Under the pieces are notes generated by a model. That model saw nothing but the letters and a program-made list of their open reading frames with translations, searched no databases and was not told the origin of the DNA. The translations under genes were made by a program, and so were the position numbers. Below are positions 1 through 9,962 of a stretch of 64,000 bases of DNA, piece by piece. This DNA is from Rhodoplanes serenus (GTDB lineage Bacteria; Pseudomonadota; Alphaproteobacteria; Rhizobiales; Xanthobacteraceae). The number at the start of each line of letters is the position of its first letter. Positions within the stretch are counted from its first letter, which is position 1. The stretch covers positions 1 to 64,000 of the forward strand of contig CAMAWG010000003.1 in NCBI GenBank assembly GCA_945861855.1, read 5' to 3'.

Positions 1-182
1 ATGTTCCAGTCGGAGATGATCAGGCTTTATCGTTTGTCGCGCATCTTGGCGAGCGCGAGAGAGCCGTCATGCGCATCGTCGATGTCCTCAAATCCGAGCT
101 GCCGCAACAAATTGCGGATGATTCGGATCATGGTGTTGTAATCGTCCACCACGAGGATCGGCATCGAACGGTCGACAGCCAT
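1..182 (-). pseudogene. CheY-like response regulator receiver, 5' part, interrupted by an in-frame TAA
   Basis: Read from the ATG at 182 on the minus strand, this encodes the start of a single-domain receiver, with the acidic pair in ILVVDD at residues 9-14 and the IIRNLL helix. Codon 52 (bases 29-27) is TAA. The same frame then continues as SLIISDWNM up to the window edge, and that is the typical CheY segment holding the phosphoacceptor Asp (codon 58). CheY relatives carry Tyr (KRYGL) where the stop lies, so one TAC/TAT to TAA change explains it. Either the gene is a nonsense pseudogene or the base is a sequencing error. The 51-codon piece before the stop was too short for the ORF track. The rest of the gene lies outside the window. 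Confidence 0.72.
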
Positions 183-428
183 TCTTCCCCTCCGTCGGCG
201 CGAATCGGGACCACTTGCGCTGCGGCCACGTTCGCCATGGTCGAATGGGGATCCTGCCCGCCATTGGACTGGCCCCCTTCCCCACGAAAGGAGACGGTAC
301 CAAGGCCCGCTTGAAGAAGCGGTTAAGAGTGTCGTGTATGCGTCTTTAGGCCCGGTTTCGCGGCCAAATCGGTTAACGTATCGTTGACGGGCCCGCCGTC
401 TTAAGCTGCACCGAGACGTTTCCTAGCC

Positions 429-1430
429 ATGTCCGCACAAAACCCCGCTCATCGGTTCGCCGTCGTGCGCGACGAGGGACCCGACCGTGACTGGCAGGGA
501 CTCGACCGGCTGGTCCGGCCGGTCGTCGCCATCGGCAATTTCGATGGGGTCCATCGCGGCCACCGCTCGGTGATCGGAATGGCGATGGAGCGGGCGGCGG
601 CCGCGCGGCGGCCCGTCGCGGTGCTCACCTTCGAGCCGCATCCACGCAGCTTCTTCCAGCCCGACGAGCCGTCGTTTCACCTCACCTCGGAGGCCGCCAA
701 ACTCCGCCTGCTGTCGGCAACCGGGCTCGACGGAGCGATCCTACTTAACTTCAACACGGCGCTGGCGGGGCTCAGCGCCGAGGCCTTCGTCGAGCAAATT
801 CTGGTGGAACGGCTCGCCATCGCCGGCGCCGTGATCGGCTTCAACTTCTATTTCGGCAAGGCAAGGCGCGGCACGCCGGATTTCCTGGCGGCACAGGGTG
901 CCCATCACGGCTTCTCGGTCGACGTCATGCCCCCCTTCCAGCTCCAGGGCCGGCGGGTATCCTCCGGCGCGGTGCGCGATGCGCTGGCCGGAGGCCACAT
1001 CGCGGAGGCGACCGAGCTTCTCGGCTATCCGTATTTTGTGACCGGCCAGGTGGTGCACGGCGACAAGCGGGGCCGCACGCTCGGCTATCCGACCGCCAAC
1101 CTGCGGCTCGGGCCGGACTGCGGCCTCAAGCACGGCGTCTATGCGGTTCGGGTCGGCGTCGGCGGCGCGCGCTACGATGCGGTCGCCAACTTCGGCCGAA
1201 GGCCGATGTTCGACACCGGCGCGGTTCTGTTGGAGATTTTTCTGTTCGATTTCTCGGGCGACCTCTATGGCGCGGCGCTCGACGTCGCCTTCATCGCCTG
1301 GATCAGGCCGGAGATGAACTTCGACAACGTCGAGGACCTGATTCGGCGGATGGATCAGGATTCCAGCCAGGCGCGGCACGCGCTGGCGCGGGCGCCGGAC
1401 GCCTTTCCGACGCTCGGCAGCCCAGGCTAA
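429..1430 (+). CDS. ribF: Bifunctional riboflavin kinase / FAD synthetase
   Basis: RibF phosphorylates riboflavin to FMN and then adenylates FMN to FAD in the cytoplasm. The N-terminal nucleotidyltransferase half shows [10 protein letters not shown] near residue 37 and LTFEPHP near residue 65. The C-terminal flavokinase half shows [11 protein letters not shown] near residue 217, [10 protein letters not shown], and the LEIFLFDF strand. At 333 residues it is slightly longer than the usual 310-320 because of a short N-terminal extension before the first motif. The ATG at 429 is the first in frame. It is followed closely by ileS and lspA, the common ribF-ileS-lspA arrangement. The 246 bp upstream, towards the divergent CheY-like gene, must hold its promoter, but no FMN riboswitch was recognised there. 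Confidence 0.96.
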   Translation: MSAQNPAHRFAVVRDEGPDRDWQGLDRLVRPVVAIGNFDGVHRGHRSVIGMAMERAAAARRPVAVLTFEPHPRSFFQPDEPSFHLTSEAAKLRLLSATGLDGAILLNFNTALAGLSAEAFVEQILVERLAIAGAVIGFNFYFGKARRGTPDFLAAQGAHHGFSVDVMPPFQLQGRRVSSGAVRDALAGGHIAEATELLGYPYFVTGQVVHGDKRGRTLGYPTANLRLGPDCGLKHGVYAVRVGVGGARYDAVANFGRRPMFDTGAVLLEIFLFDFSGDLYGAALDVAFIAWIRPEMNFDNVEDLIRRMDQDSSQARHALARAPDAFPTLGSPG

Positions 1431-1470
1431 TCCTTTGCGGGACCGGGAGCCTCCTGCTACACAGCGCGCC

Positions 1471-4400
1471 ATGACCGACAAGCCCGGCGAGCCCAAAAAA
1501 GGCGAAGAGACAAGCGAGCGCGACTACAGCCAGACGCTGTTCCTACCGCAGACCGAATTCCCGATGCGCGCGGGCCTGCCGCAGCGCGAGCCGGACATTC
1601 TGGCGCGCTGGACGCGGATGGACCTCTACGGGCGGCTGCGCCAGGCCGCGAAGGGCCGCGACAAATTCGTGCTGCACGACGGCCCGCCCTACGCCAACGG
1701 CAACATCCACATAGGCCACGCGCTCAACAAGATATTGAAAGACGTGGTGACGCGCAGCCAGCAGATGCTCGGCTACGATTCCAACTACGTGCCGGGCTGG
1801 GACTGCCACGGCCTGCCGATCGAATGGAAGATCGAGGAGGAGAACTACCGCTCCAAGAACAAGCAAAAGCCGAACCTGTCCGACCCCGAGGCGATGATCG
1901 CGTTCCGCAAGGAATGCCGCGCCTATGCGCAGCACTGGCTCGAGGTGCAGCGGGAGGAGTTCAAGCGGCTTGGCGTCGAGGGCGACTGGAGCCATCCCTA
2001 CACGACGATGAGCTTTCCCGCGGAAGCGCAGATCGCGCGCGAACTGATGAAGTTCGCTGCCAACGGTACGCTCTATCGCGGCAGCAAGCCGGTGATGTGG
2101 AGCGTGGTGGAGAAGACGGCGCTGGCGGAAGCCGAGGTGGAGTACGAGGATTATACGAGCGACACGGTGTGGGTGAAGTTTCCGGTCAATGGCCTACTGA
2201 CTGTCGGTGGCGATGTCGGCTCATCATCACCGACGTCATACGCGGGGACTCTTGTGAGAGATGTCGCCGTTGTCATCTGGACAACGACGCCGTGGACGCT
2301 ACCAGGCAACCGCGCAATCAGCTTCTCACCAAAAATCGAATACAGTTTGTACGAAGTCACCGAAGCCACCGGTGACAATTGGGCCAAGGCTGGCGACAAA
2401 TTTGTGCTTGCTAACAAGCTTGCCGCAGATGTTTTCAAGCAAGCCCGGGTTACGAACTTCCGAAGGGTCGGACAAGTTCAATCCAAAAACCTCGACAGCA
2501 CGACTTGTTCTCATCCGCTGAAAAGCAAAGGCGGGTACGATTTCGATGTCCCCCTGCTCGCGGGCGACCACGTCACCGACGACGCCGGCACCGGTTTCGT
2601 CCACACCGCGCCAGGCCACGGCCGCGAGGACTTTGAAATCTGGACTGCAAACGCGCGCGCGCTCGAAGCGCGCGGCATCAATCCGGCGATTCCTTATACT
2701 GTCGATGAAAACGGCGCGCTGACCGCACATGCGCCGGGCTTCGAGGGCAAGCGCGTCATCAACGACAAAGGCGAGAAGGGCGACGCCAACGAGGCCGTCA
2801 TCAAGGCTCTCCAGGCGGCCGGCAACATCATCGCGCGCGGGCGCTTAAAACATCAGTATCCGCATTCGTGGCGCTCGAAGAAGCCCGTGATCTTTCGCAA
2901 CACGCCGCAGTGGTTCATCGCCATGGACAAGCCGATCAAGGACTTGGACGGCACGCTGCGCGGCATCGCATTGAACGAGATCAAAAAGACCCGCTGGGTC
3001 CCCGCCGCCGGCGAGAACCGCATCAACGGCATGATCGAAAGCCGCCCCGACTGGGTGATCTCGCGCCAGCGCGCCTGGGGCGTGCCGATCGCGGTGTTCG
3101 TGCGCGAGAACGCCGACGGCTCGGCGACGATCCTCGAAGACGAGCAGGTCAATCGGCGCATCGCCGACGCCTTCGAGCAGGAGGGCGCCGACGCCTGGTA
3201 CAAGGCCGGCGCGCGCGAGCGCTTCCTCGGCTCGCGCGCCAACGAGGACTGGAAGAAGGTCGACGACATCTGCGATGTCTGGTTCGACTCCGGCTCCACC
3301 CACGCCTTCGTGCTGGAAGACCCGAAACATTTCCCGAGCCTCGCCGGCATCAAGCGCAAGCACGACGGCGGCCCGGACGCGGTGATGTATCTCGAAGGCT
3401 CGGACCAGCACCGCGGCTGGTTTCATTCGTCGCTCTTGGAAAGCTGCGGCACCCGCGGCCGCGCGCCGTTCGACGTGGTGCTGACCCACGGCTTCGTGCT
3501 CGACGAGCAGGGCCGCAAGATGTCGAAGTCGCTCGGCAACGTCACCGCGCCGCAGGACGTGATCAAGAACTCCGGCGCCGACATCCTGCGGATGTGGGTC
3601 TGCGCCTCCGACACCGCCGACGATCTGCGCATCGGCCCGGAAATCCTGAAAACGACGATCGAGACCTACAGAAAGCTCCGCAACACCATTCGCTGGATGC
3701 TCGGCAGCCTCGCGCATTTCACCGAAGAGGACCGCGTCGCACCGGAGAAAATGCCGGAGCTCGAACGGCTGATGCTGCACCGGCTCGCCGAGCTCGATGA
3801 ATTGGTCCGCAAGGCCTATGCCGAGTTCGACTACAAGCGCATCTTCGCCGCGCTCAGCCATTTCATGACCACCGACCTCTCGGCTTTCTACTTCGACGTG
3901 CGCAAGGACGCGCTCTACTGCGACCCGATCTCGTCGCGGACGCGGAAGGCAGCGCTCACCGTTATCGACCAACTGTTCCGCTGCACCGTCACCTGGCTCG
4001 CGCCGATGCTGTGCTTCACCGCCGAGGAGGCGTGGTGCGAGCGCATGCGCTCGGAGGACGCCTCCGTGCATCTGGAGCTGTTCCCCGAAGTGCCGGCCTC
4101 CTGGCGCGACGACAAGCTCGCGGAGAAATGGCGCAAGGTCCGGCTCGTCCGCCGCGCCGTCACCGGCGCGATCGAGATCGAGCGGGCCGGCAAGCGTATC
4201 GGCTCCTCGCTCGAGGCCGATCCGATTGTGCATGTGTCGAGCCCCGATCTGTTCGAGGCGCTGGTTGACATCGATCTCGCCGAGATCTGCATCACCTCGG
4301 CCGCGACCTTGGCCAACGACGAAGGGCCTGCGCATGCCTTCCGGCTGCCGGAGGTGCCGGGCGTCGCCGTGGTCGTGAACCTCGCCGAGGGCACCAAGTG

Positions 4401-4518
4401 CGCGCGCTCGTGGAAGATTTCGCACACGGTCGGCGCCGATCCGCAATACCCCGAGGTCACGCCGCGCGACGCGCAGGCGCTCCGCGAATGGGAAACCATG
4501 CGCAAGGCCGCGGAGTGA
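1471..4518 (+). CDS. ileS: Isoleucyl-tRNA synthetase
   Basis: This class I aminoacyl-tRNA synthetase charges tRNA-Ile and edits misactivated valine. HIGH lies at about residues 80-83 and KMSKS at about 683-687. The CP1 editing domain carries [13 protein letters not shown] and [16 protein letters not shown] start it at the ATG at 1471 rather than the track's upstream TTG at 1435, because MTDKPGEPK is a normal N-terminus; that gives 1015 residues. The C-terminus keeps KCARSWK but lacks a full set of zinc-binding cysteines. Roughly bases 2180-2540, inside the editing domain, are visibly poorer in GC and use rarer codons than the flanks, as if this piece had a different origin. The reading frame is intact. 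lspA follows after 7 bp. Confidence 0.97.
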   Translation: MTDKPGEPKKGEETSERDYSQTLFLPQTEFPMRAGLPQREPDILARWTRMDLYGRLRQAAKGRDKFVLHDGPPYANGNIHIGHALNKILKDVVTRSQQMLGYDSNYVPGWDCHGLPIEWKIEEENYRSKNKQKPNLSDPEAMIAFRKECRAYAQHWLEVQREEFKRLGVEGDWSHPYTTMSFPAEAQIARELMKFAANGTLYRGSKPVMWSVVEKTALAEAEVEYEDYTSDTVWVKFPVNGLLTVGGDVGSSSPTSYAGTLVRDVAVVIWTTTPWTLPGNRAISFSPKIEYSLYEVTEATGDNWAKAGDKFVLANKLAADVFKQARVTNFRRVGQVQSKNLDSTTCSHPLKSKGGYDFDVPLLAGDHVTDDAGTGFVHTAPGHGREDFEIWTANARALEARGINPAIPYTVDENGALTAHAPGFEGKRVINDKGEKGDANEAVIKALQAAGNIIARGRLKHQYPHSWRSKKPVIFRNTPQWFIAMDKPIKDLDGTLRGIALNEIKKTRWVPAAGENRINGMIESRPDWVISRQRAWGVPIAVFVRENADGSATILEDEQVNRRIADAFEQEGADAWYKAGARERFLGSRANEDWKKVDDICDVWFDSGSTHAFVLEDPKHFPSLAGIKRKHDGGPDAVMYLEGSDQHRGWFHSSLLESCGTRGRAPFDVVLTHGFVLDEQGRKMSKSLGNVTAPQDVIKNSGADILRMWVCASDTADDLRIGPEILKTTIETYRKLRNTIRWMLGSLAHFTEEDRVAPEKMPELERLMLHRLAELDELVRKAYAEFDYKRIFAALSHFMTTDLSAFYFDVRKDALYCDPISSRTRKAALTVIDQLFRCTVTWLAPMLCFTAEEAWCERMRSEDASVHLELFPEVPASWRDDKLAEKWRKVRLVRRAVTGAIEIERAGKRIGSSLEADPIVHVSSPDLFEALVDIDLAEICITSAATLANDEGPAHAFRLPEVPGVAVVVNLAEGTKCARSWKISHTVGADPQYPEVTPRDAQALREWETMRKAAE

Positions 4519-4525
4519 ACCGCTG

Positions 4526-5047
4526 ATGCAGGCCCGCCCGCGGATGCTGTGGGGGCCGCTCACCGCTTTCGGGCTCGTGGCCGCGGCGGTCGCCTGCGTG
4601 CTCGACCAGGCGTCGAAGCTGTGGCTGCTCAAGGTGTTCGATCTGGCCAGCAAGGGCGTCGTCAAGCTCGCGCCCTTCGTCGATCTGGTGCTCACCTGGA
4701 ACACCGGCATCAGCTACGGCTGGTTCCAACAGGAAGGCCCAATCGGGCAGTGGGCGCTGCTCGCGCTCAAGGTCATTGCGGTCGCGCTCCTGTGGATATG
4801 GCTGGCGAGGGCCGCCTCGCGGCTGTCGGCGCTGTCGCTCGGCCTGATCATCGGCGGGGCGCTGGGCAACGCCATCGACCGCCTCGCCTACGGCGCGGTG
4901 GCCGATTTCGTGCTGCTGCACGCCGAAACCGCCACCTGGCGCTTCAATTGGTACGTCTTTAACCTCGCCGATGTAGCCATCGTTGCCGGGGTGGCCGGAC
5001 TCTTGTATGAATCCCTTCGGGGGGACAGCGCCCCAAAAGCGCCCTGA
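4526..5047 (+). CDS. lspA: Lipoprotein signal peptidase (signal peptidase II)
   Basis: LspA is an inner-membrane aspartyl protease that cleaves the signal peptide of diacylglyceryl-modified prolipoproteins at the lipobox Cys. The 173-residue protein has four hydrophobic segments. The two catalytic aspartates are in GNAIDRL (about residue 116) and FNLADVAI (about residue 151), the signature LspA blocks. It starts 7 bp after ileS, so the two are surely cotranscribed. The enzyme acting one step earlier, lgt, is also in this window (62543-63367), and the next downstream gene encodes a likely lipoprotein substrate. Confidence 0.95.
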   Translation: MQARPRMLWGPLTAFGLVAAAVACVLDQASKLWLLKVFDLASKGVVKLAPFVDLVLTWNTGISYGWFQQEGPIGQWALLALKVIAVALLWIWLARAASRLSALSLGLIIGGALGNAIDRLAYGAVADFVLLHAETATWRFNWYVFNLADVAIVAGVAGLLYESLRGDSAPKAP

Positions 5048-5121
5048 TCCCGCGTTTACTGGGGTCTGCCGGCCGCAAACTGCCGTAGGTTCAAGGGGTT
5101 CGGCGCGTCACGGGTAACGGC

Positions 5122-5796
5122 ATGATGACCTTTCGATCCAAGCGCAAGTTCACTCGATTCGCCCTCGCCGCTGCCATCGGCATGGCGGTCGTCGCCGGCT
5201 GCGCCGGAACCGGCGCCCAGGCCGCTGACGATGACGAAGAACTGCTGGATGTGAAAATTTTTCGCGGCATCCTCAAGGGCCTTGGCCTGCGCAAGGATGA
5301 AGCGTCGATCGACTACCGCGAGCGCTCGCCGCTGGTTCTGCCGCCCGGCAGGGCGCTACCGACGCCAGACGCCAATGCCACAACCAAGGCCAGGACGGCT
5401 GCCTGGCCGGACGATCCCACCGTCAAGCAGGCCAAGCAGCGCAGGGATGCGGAACGCAATCGCAAACCCTATACCGAAGGCGTGGACGACCGGCCGCTGC
5501 TCCCGAGCGAATACAATCGGGGGGCGTCGCGCGGCAACAAGGTCGGCGAGGCGCCGGGCATCTCGGCTGAACAATCGTCCAATCCCATGTCGGCAGCCGA
5601 ACTGGGCGCCAAGAACATCTTCAGCTCGATCTGGACGCCGAAGGAAGAGTACACGACCTTCAGCGGCGAGCCACCTCGCAGCAGCCTGATCGAGCCGCCG
5701 CCGGGATACCGGACTCCCTCGCCGGCCCAGCCCTACGGTGTCGGTAAAGAGAAGTGGAAGCCGACGGTCGTCGACCGCAACGATATCGTGAGATGA
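5122..5796 (+). CDS. Hypothetical lipoprotein
   Basis: The product has 224 residues. A basic n-region (RSKRKFTR) and a short hydrophobic stretch lead to the lipobox AVVAGC with Cys at about residue 27, so it should be lipidated by Lgt and cleaved by LspA. The mature part begins with an acidic stretch (DDDEELLD), then KIFRGILKGLGLRKD, and is otherwise rich in Pro, Arg and Asp with no recognised enzyme motif. A Pro-rich stretch near the C-terminus (PPPGYRTPSPAQP) suggests an extended envelope protein. Similar proteins are annotated as hypothetical next to lspA and M16 peptidases in Bradyrhizobium-type genomes, as far as I recall. The function is unknown. Confidence 0.8.
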   Translation: MMTFRSKRKFTRFALAAAIGMAVVAGCAGTGAQAADDDEELLDVKIFRGILKGLGLRKDEASIDYRERSPLVLPPGRALPTPDANATTKARTAAWPDDPTVKQAKQRRDAERNRKPYTEGVDDRPLLPSEYNRGASRGNKVGEAPGISAEQSSNPMSAAELGAKNIFSSIWTPKEEYTTFSGEPPRSSLIEPPPGYRTPSPAQPYGVGKEKWKPTVVDRNDIVR

Positions 5797-5916
5797 GCTT
5801 GAGATAGGACGCCGGATCGGCCACCGTCTTCCACGGTCCGTGAATTTCCTTGACGGCGGGTGACCACCTGCCGCTGCAGACAGCGAAGACCGCGCGAGAC
5901 CGCATTGCCGATCCAT

Positions 5917-7287
5917 ATGACGTTCTGCCGTAGCGCCCAAGCCATCGCCGGCCTGGCCGTCGCCGCAACCCTGCTCACCGCCGGTGTGCAAGCCCAGCCG
6001 AAGCCGGCCGTCGGCCATTTCACGCTCGCCAACGGGCTTGAAGTGGTCGTGGTGCCGGACCGGCGCGCGCCCGTCGTCACCCACATGGTCTGGTACAAGG
6101 TCGGCGCGGCGGACGAGCCGCCGGGGACATCCGGCATCGCCCATTTCCTCGAACATCTGATGTTCAAGGGCACCGCCAACAACCCCGCCGGGCGCTTCTC
6201 CCAGGCGGTCGCGGCGGTGGGCGGGCAGGAGAACGCGTTCACCAGTCAGGATTACACCGGCTACTTCCAGCGCGTGTCGCGCGACAATCTCAAGACGCTG
6301 ATGGAGTTCGAGGCCGACCGCATGACCGGTCTGGTGCTGGCCAATGAGCAGGTGGTGCCGGAGCTCAAGGTCGTCCTGGAAGAGCAGAACCAGCGCGTCG
6401 CCAACAATCCGCGCGCGCGGCTCTCCGAACAGATCGACGCCGCGCTCTATCTCAACCATCCCTACGGCAAGCCGGTGATCGGCTGGCGGCACGAGATCGA
6501 GAAGCTCAACCGCGAGGACGCACTGGCCTTCTACAAGCGGTTCTACACGCCCAACAACGCCGTGCTGGTGGTCGCGGGCGACGTCACCACAGACGAAATC
6601 AAGACGCTCGCGGAAGCGACCTACGGCAAGGTCGGCAAGGTCGCCGAGATCGGCCCGCGGCGCCGGCCGCAGGAGCCGGCGCAGGTTGCCCCCCGCCGCG
6701 TCACGCTGGCCGATGCGCAGGTGCAGCAGCCGAGCTTGCATCGCGCCTATCTGGTGCCGTCGTCGGCGACGGCGAAGCCAGGCGAATCCGAGGCGCTCGA
6801 AGTGCTGTCGTTCATTCTTGGGCACGGCACCACCAGCCGGCTCTATCGCAATCTCGTGGTCGAGCGCGAACTCGCCGTCAGCGCCGGCGGCTGGTACAAC
6901 GGCACCGCGCTCGACGCATCGCAGTTCGGCGTCTACGGCTCGCCGAAGCCGGGCGTGACGCTTGAGCAGCTCGAAGGCGCGATTGACGCCGTGATCGACG
7001 ATGTCGTCGCCAAGGGCATCACCCCGGACGAAGTCGAACGCGCCAAGAATCGCCTGATCGCCGACGCCATCTACGCGCAGGACAGCCAGGCGACCATGGC
7101 GCGCTGGTATGGCGCGGCGCTGACCACGGGATCGACCGTTCAAAAGGTGCAAAGCTGGCCCGACCGCATTCGCGCCGTGACCGCCGATTCGGCGAATGCC
7201 GCGGCCAAGGCCTGGCTCGACAAGCGGCGGTCGGTGACCGGCTATCTCATCAAGGATTCGTCACCCCGAGAGGAAAAGCGATCGTGA
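5917..7287 (+). CDS. M16 zinc peptidase, catalytic subunit (processing-peptidase-like)
   Basis: This is an insulinase/pitrilysin-family metalloprotease. The inverted zinc motif HFLEH lies at about residues 76-80 and is followed by LMFKGT, with acidic candidates for the third ligand in VVLEEQNQR. The start at 5917 is preferred over the track's 5860 because it gives a clean signal peptide (AIAGLAVAATLLTAGVQA), placing the enzyme in the periplasm; the protein is 456 residues. The next gene, overlapping by 4 bp (GTGA), encodes a non-catalytic M16 protein. Together they look like the two-subunit M16B peptidases in which one subunit supplies the zinc site and the other the substrate-binding arginine/tyrosine region. 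The natural substrate cannot be told from sequence. Confidence 0.9.
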   Translation: MTFCRSAQAIAGLAVAATLLTAGVQAQPKPAVGHFTLANGLEVVVVPDRRAPVVTHMVWYKVGAADEPPGTSGIAHFLEHLMFKGTANNPAGRFSQAVAAVGGQENAFTSQDYTGYFQRVSRDNLKTLMEFEADRMTGLVLANEQVVPELKVVLEEQNQRVANNPRARLSEQIDAALYLNHPYGKPVIGWRHEIEKLNREDALAFYKRFYTPNNAVLVVAGDVTTDEIKTLAEATYGKVGKVAEIGPRRRPQEPAQVAPRRVTLADAQVQQPSLHRAYLVPSSATAKPGESEALEVLSFILGHGTTSRLYRNLVVERELAVSAGGWYNGTALDASQFGVYGSPKPGVTLEQLEGAIDAVIDDVVAKGITPDEVERAKNRLIADAIYAQDSQATMARWYGAALTTGSTVQKVQSWPDRIRAVTADSANAAAKAWLDKRRSVTGYLIKDSSPREEKRS

Positions 7288-8624
7288 TCCGGTCCCTGCG
7301 ATGCCTCATTGCCCCTGCTGTGGCATTGATCGCCGTCCTGGCGGCGGTACAACCCGCAGCGGCGGCCAATATCCAGCGCGTGGTGTCGCCCGGCGGCATC
7401 GAGGCCTGGCTGGTGCAGGAGCCGTCGCTTCCGCTGGTTGCGCTGAACTTCGCGTTCGTCGGCGGCAGTTCCGAAGACCCGGCCGACAAGCCGGGCGTCG
7501 CCTACATGGTCTCCTCCCTGCTGGACGACGGCGCGGGCGAGCTCGACGCCAAGGCGTTCCAGCAGCGGGTTGAGGAGAACGCCGTCGAACTGCGCTTCTC
7601 CGCCACGCAGGACTATTTCTACGGGTCGATCCGCCTGCTGCGCGACCGCCGGGAGCAGAGCTTCGATCTGTTGCGGCTCGCGCTGAACCAGCCGCGCTTC
7701 GACGCCGACGCGGTCGGCCGCGTCCGCGACCAGATCCTGGCCGGGCTGCGGCGCGAGACCACCGATCCCGGCAGCATCGCCAACCGGGCGTGGTGGCGGA
7801 CGGCGTTCCCGGATCATCCCTATGGCCGCCCGACCGGCGGCACGCTCACCTCGATCCCGACGATCGCCGCCGACGATCTGCGGACCTATGCAGGGCGGGT
7901 GCTGACGCGCGACACGCTGAAGATCGCCGCGGTCGGCGATATCGACCCAGCGACCCTCGGCCAGATTCTCGACCGGGTGTTCGGCTCGCTGCCCGCGACC
8001 GGCAAGCGCGTCGGAATGCCGGATGCAGCGGTGCGCGACAGCGGCCGCCGAATCGTCACCCAGCTTAACGTGCCGCAGGCAGTGGTGCGCCTGGGCGGCG
8101 CGGGCATCATGCGCAAGGACCCGGACTTCATCCCGGCCTTCGTGGTCAACCACATCCTCGGCGGCGGCTCGTTTTCGTCGCGGCTCTATGACGAGGTGCG
8201 CGAGAAGCGCGGGCTTGCCTATGGCGTCTATTCCTACCTGCTGACGCTCCGCCACGCCGCCATGTTCATGGCCGGCACGCAGACCCAGGCCGACAGCACC
8301 CGCGAAGCGCTGGAACTGATCGAGAGCCAAATCCGCCGCATGGGGGACGAAGGTCCGACCGAAGCCGAACTCGCCAAGGCCAAAGCCTACCTCAAGGGTT
8401 CCTACGCGCTGAACTTCGACACCTCGACCAAGATCGCCAGCATCCTGCTGCAGAACCAGCTCGATGACCTGGGCATCGACTACATCGACAAGCGCAACGG
8501 CCTGATCGACGCGGTCACGATCGAGGACGCCCGCCGCGCCGCCAAACGGCTGGCCGAAGGCGGCATGCTCGTCACCGTGGTGGGCCAGCCCAAGGGACTG
8601 GCTTCGAAGGAACCGGGCGGCTAA
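7284..8624 (+). CDS. M16 peptidase family protein, non-catalytic partner subunit
   Basis: The fold matches the preceding gene, but the zinc motif HxxEH is absent: the equivalent place reads KPGVAYMVSSLLDDGAGE. It keeps the C-terminal half signature REKRGLAYGVYSYL, where partner subunits carry the Arg/Tyr pair used to bind the peptide. A signal peptide is visible at the N-terminus (ALIAVLAAVQPAAA), so it is exported. The GTG start at 7284 overlaps the TGA of the upstream gene (GTGA), which implies translational coupling and a fixed stoichiometry, as expected for a heterodimer. Its 446 residues are normal for the family. Confidence 0.9.
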   Translation: MIRSLRCLIAPAVALIAVLAAVQPAAAANIQRVVSPGGIEAWLVQEPSLPLVALNFAFVGGSSEDPADKPGVAYMVSSLLDDGAGELDAKAFQQRVEENAVELRFSATQDYFYGSIRLLRDRREQSFDLLRLALNQPRFDADAVGRVRDQILAGLRRETTDPGSIANRAWWRTAFPDHPYGRPTGGTLTSIPTIAADDLRTYAGRVLTRDTLKIAAVGDIDPATLGQILDRVFGSLPATGKRVGMPDAAVRDSGRRIVTQLNVPQAVVRLGGAGIMRKDPDFIPAFVVNHILGGGSFSSRLYDEVREKRGLAYGVYSYLLTLRHAAMFMAGTQTQADSTREALELIESQIRRMGDEGPTEAELAKAKAYLKGSYALNFDTSTKIASILLQNQLDDLGIDYIDKRNGLIDAVTIEDARRAAKRLAEGGMLVTVVGQPKGLASKEPGG

Positions 8625-8678
8625 GCAGAGGTTTACTGTTCCTTCTCGCGGGGACAGCAAGGCTGCCAAGGCTTTCCG

Positions 8679-9956
8679 ATGGCACTCAAGCAGACAATCG
8701 ATCAGGCACGGCCGCCGGACTTCGCCGCGGTGCTCGCGCGCACCGGCGAGGCGCTGGCCGATCTCCGGGCGCGCCATGCCGACGGCACGCTGCCTCTGCT
8801 GCGCCTGCCGGACAAGCGCGACGACATCGCCACCATCCTCGGCTACGCCACGCTTCTCCGCGAAGGAACGAGCGACGTCGTCTTCCTCGGCACCGGCGGA
8901 TCGAGCCTCGGCGGGCAGACGCTGGCGCAACTCGCCGGACACGCCGTTCCCGGGGTTGGCAGCTTGCGCGATCCGCCGCGCATCCATTTCATGGACAATC
9001 TCGATCCCGAGAGCTATGGCGCGCTGCTCGACCGGCTGCCGCTGAAAACGAGCCGCTTCGTCGCCGTCTCGAAGTCCGGCGGCACCGGCGAGACGCTGAT
9101 GCAAACCATCGCCGCGCTCGACGCGGTCAAGGACGCCGGGCTCGATCCGCACGATCATTTCCTCGGCATCACCGAGCCTGCCCGGCCGGGCAAAGCCAAC
9201 GGCCTGCGCGACCTGCTCGCGGCCCACCAGATCCGCATGATGGATCACGATCCCGGCGTCGGCGGGCGCTTTTCGGTGCTGACCAATGTCGGCCTGCTCC
9301 CCGCCGCGGTCTGCGGCCTCGACATCGGCGCGATCCGCCAGGGCGCAGCCGATGCGCTGGCGCCCGTTCTCGCCAATAGGCAGCCGGGCGACGTGCCCGC
9401 CGCGGTCGGCGCTGCGCTGTCGGTGGCGCTTGCCCCGACCAAGACCATCGCGGTGATGATGGCCTATGCCGACCGGCTGCAGATGTTCACCAGATGGTAC
9501 GTGCAGCTCTGGGCCGAGAGCCTCGGCAAGGACGGCAAGGGCACGACGCCGATCGGCGCTCTCGGCCCGGTGGACCAGCATAGCCAGCTCCAGCTCTACA
9601 TTGCCGGCCCGCGCGACAAGCTGTTCACGATCGTGACCACATCGCCCGCAGGCCGCGGCCCGCGCATCTCCGCCGACCTCGCCAGGCTTGCCGGCGAACC
9701 GGACTTTTCCGGCATGGCCATCGGCGATCTCGTGGCGGCGCAGGGCCGCGCCACCGCCGAGACGCTTGCGAAGAACGGCTGCCCGGTGCGCACCATTCAC
9801 ATCGAGAAACTCAATGAGCGCGCGATGGGCGAACTATTGATGCACTTTATGCTGGAGACGATCATCGCCGCCCGCCTGCTCGGCGTCGATCCGTTCGACC
9901 AGCCGGCGGTGGAAGAGGGCAAGATTCTGGCGAAGACGTATCTCGCGAGCGGCTAG
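8679..9956 (+). CDS. pgi: Glucose-6-phosphate isomerase (short form)
   Basis: Pgi interconverts glucose-6-phosphate and fructose-6-phosphate in the cytoplasm. Family blocks seen are FLGTGGSSLGGQ (near residue 70), the SIS-like SKSGGTGETL loop, GRFSVLTNVGLLPAAV, and ESLGKDGKGTTPIGALGPVDQHSQLQLY, which holds the active-site Glu and His. The protein has 425 residues, well short of the roughly 540-residue enzyme of E. coli and closer to the compact forms, but all core motifs remain and it does not look truncated. It stands 54 bp after the M16 pair and just before arfB and mutL. Confidence 0.9.
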   Translation: MALKQTIDQARPPDFAAVLARTGEALADLRARHADGTLPLLRLPDKRDDIATILGYATLLREGTSDVVFLGTGGSSLGGQTLAQLAGHAVPGVGSLRDPPRIHFMDNLDPESYGALLDRLPLKTSRFVAVSKSGGTGETLMQTIAALDAVKDAGLDPHDHFLGITEPARPGKANGLRDLLAAHQIRMMDHDPGVGGRFSVLTNVGLLPAAVCGLDIGAIRQGAADALAPVLANRQPGDVPAAVGAALSVALAPTKTIAVMMAYADRLQMFTRWYVQLWAESLGKDGKGTTPIGALGPVDQHSQLQLYIAGPRDKLFTIVTTSPAGRGPRISADLARLAGEPDFSGMAIGDLVAAQGRATAETLAKNGCPVRTIHIEKLNERAMGELLMHFMLETIIAARLLGVDPFDQPAVEEGKILAKTYLASG

Positions 9957-9962
9957 ACTTCG

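Noticed and set aside
183-428. FMN riboswitch upstream of ribF
   Set aside because: The conserved riboswitch blocks were not seen in this gap.
2845-4710. 621-residue minus-strand ORF over ileS and lspA
   Set aside because: Antisense shadow of ileS; no motif and composition typical of a shadow frame.
7242-9800. 852-residue minus-strand ORF
   Set aside because: It lies opposite the M16 pair and pgi, which have clear motifs, and its sequence is the His/Arg/Gly-rich type produced by antisense frames in high-GC genes.
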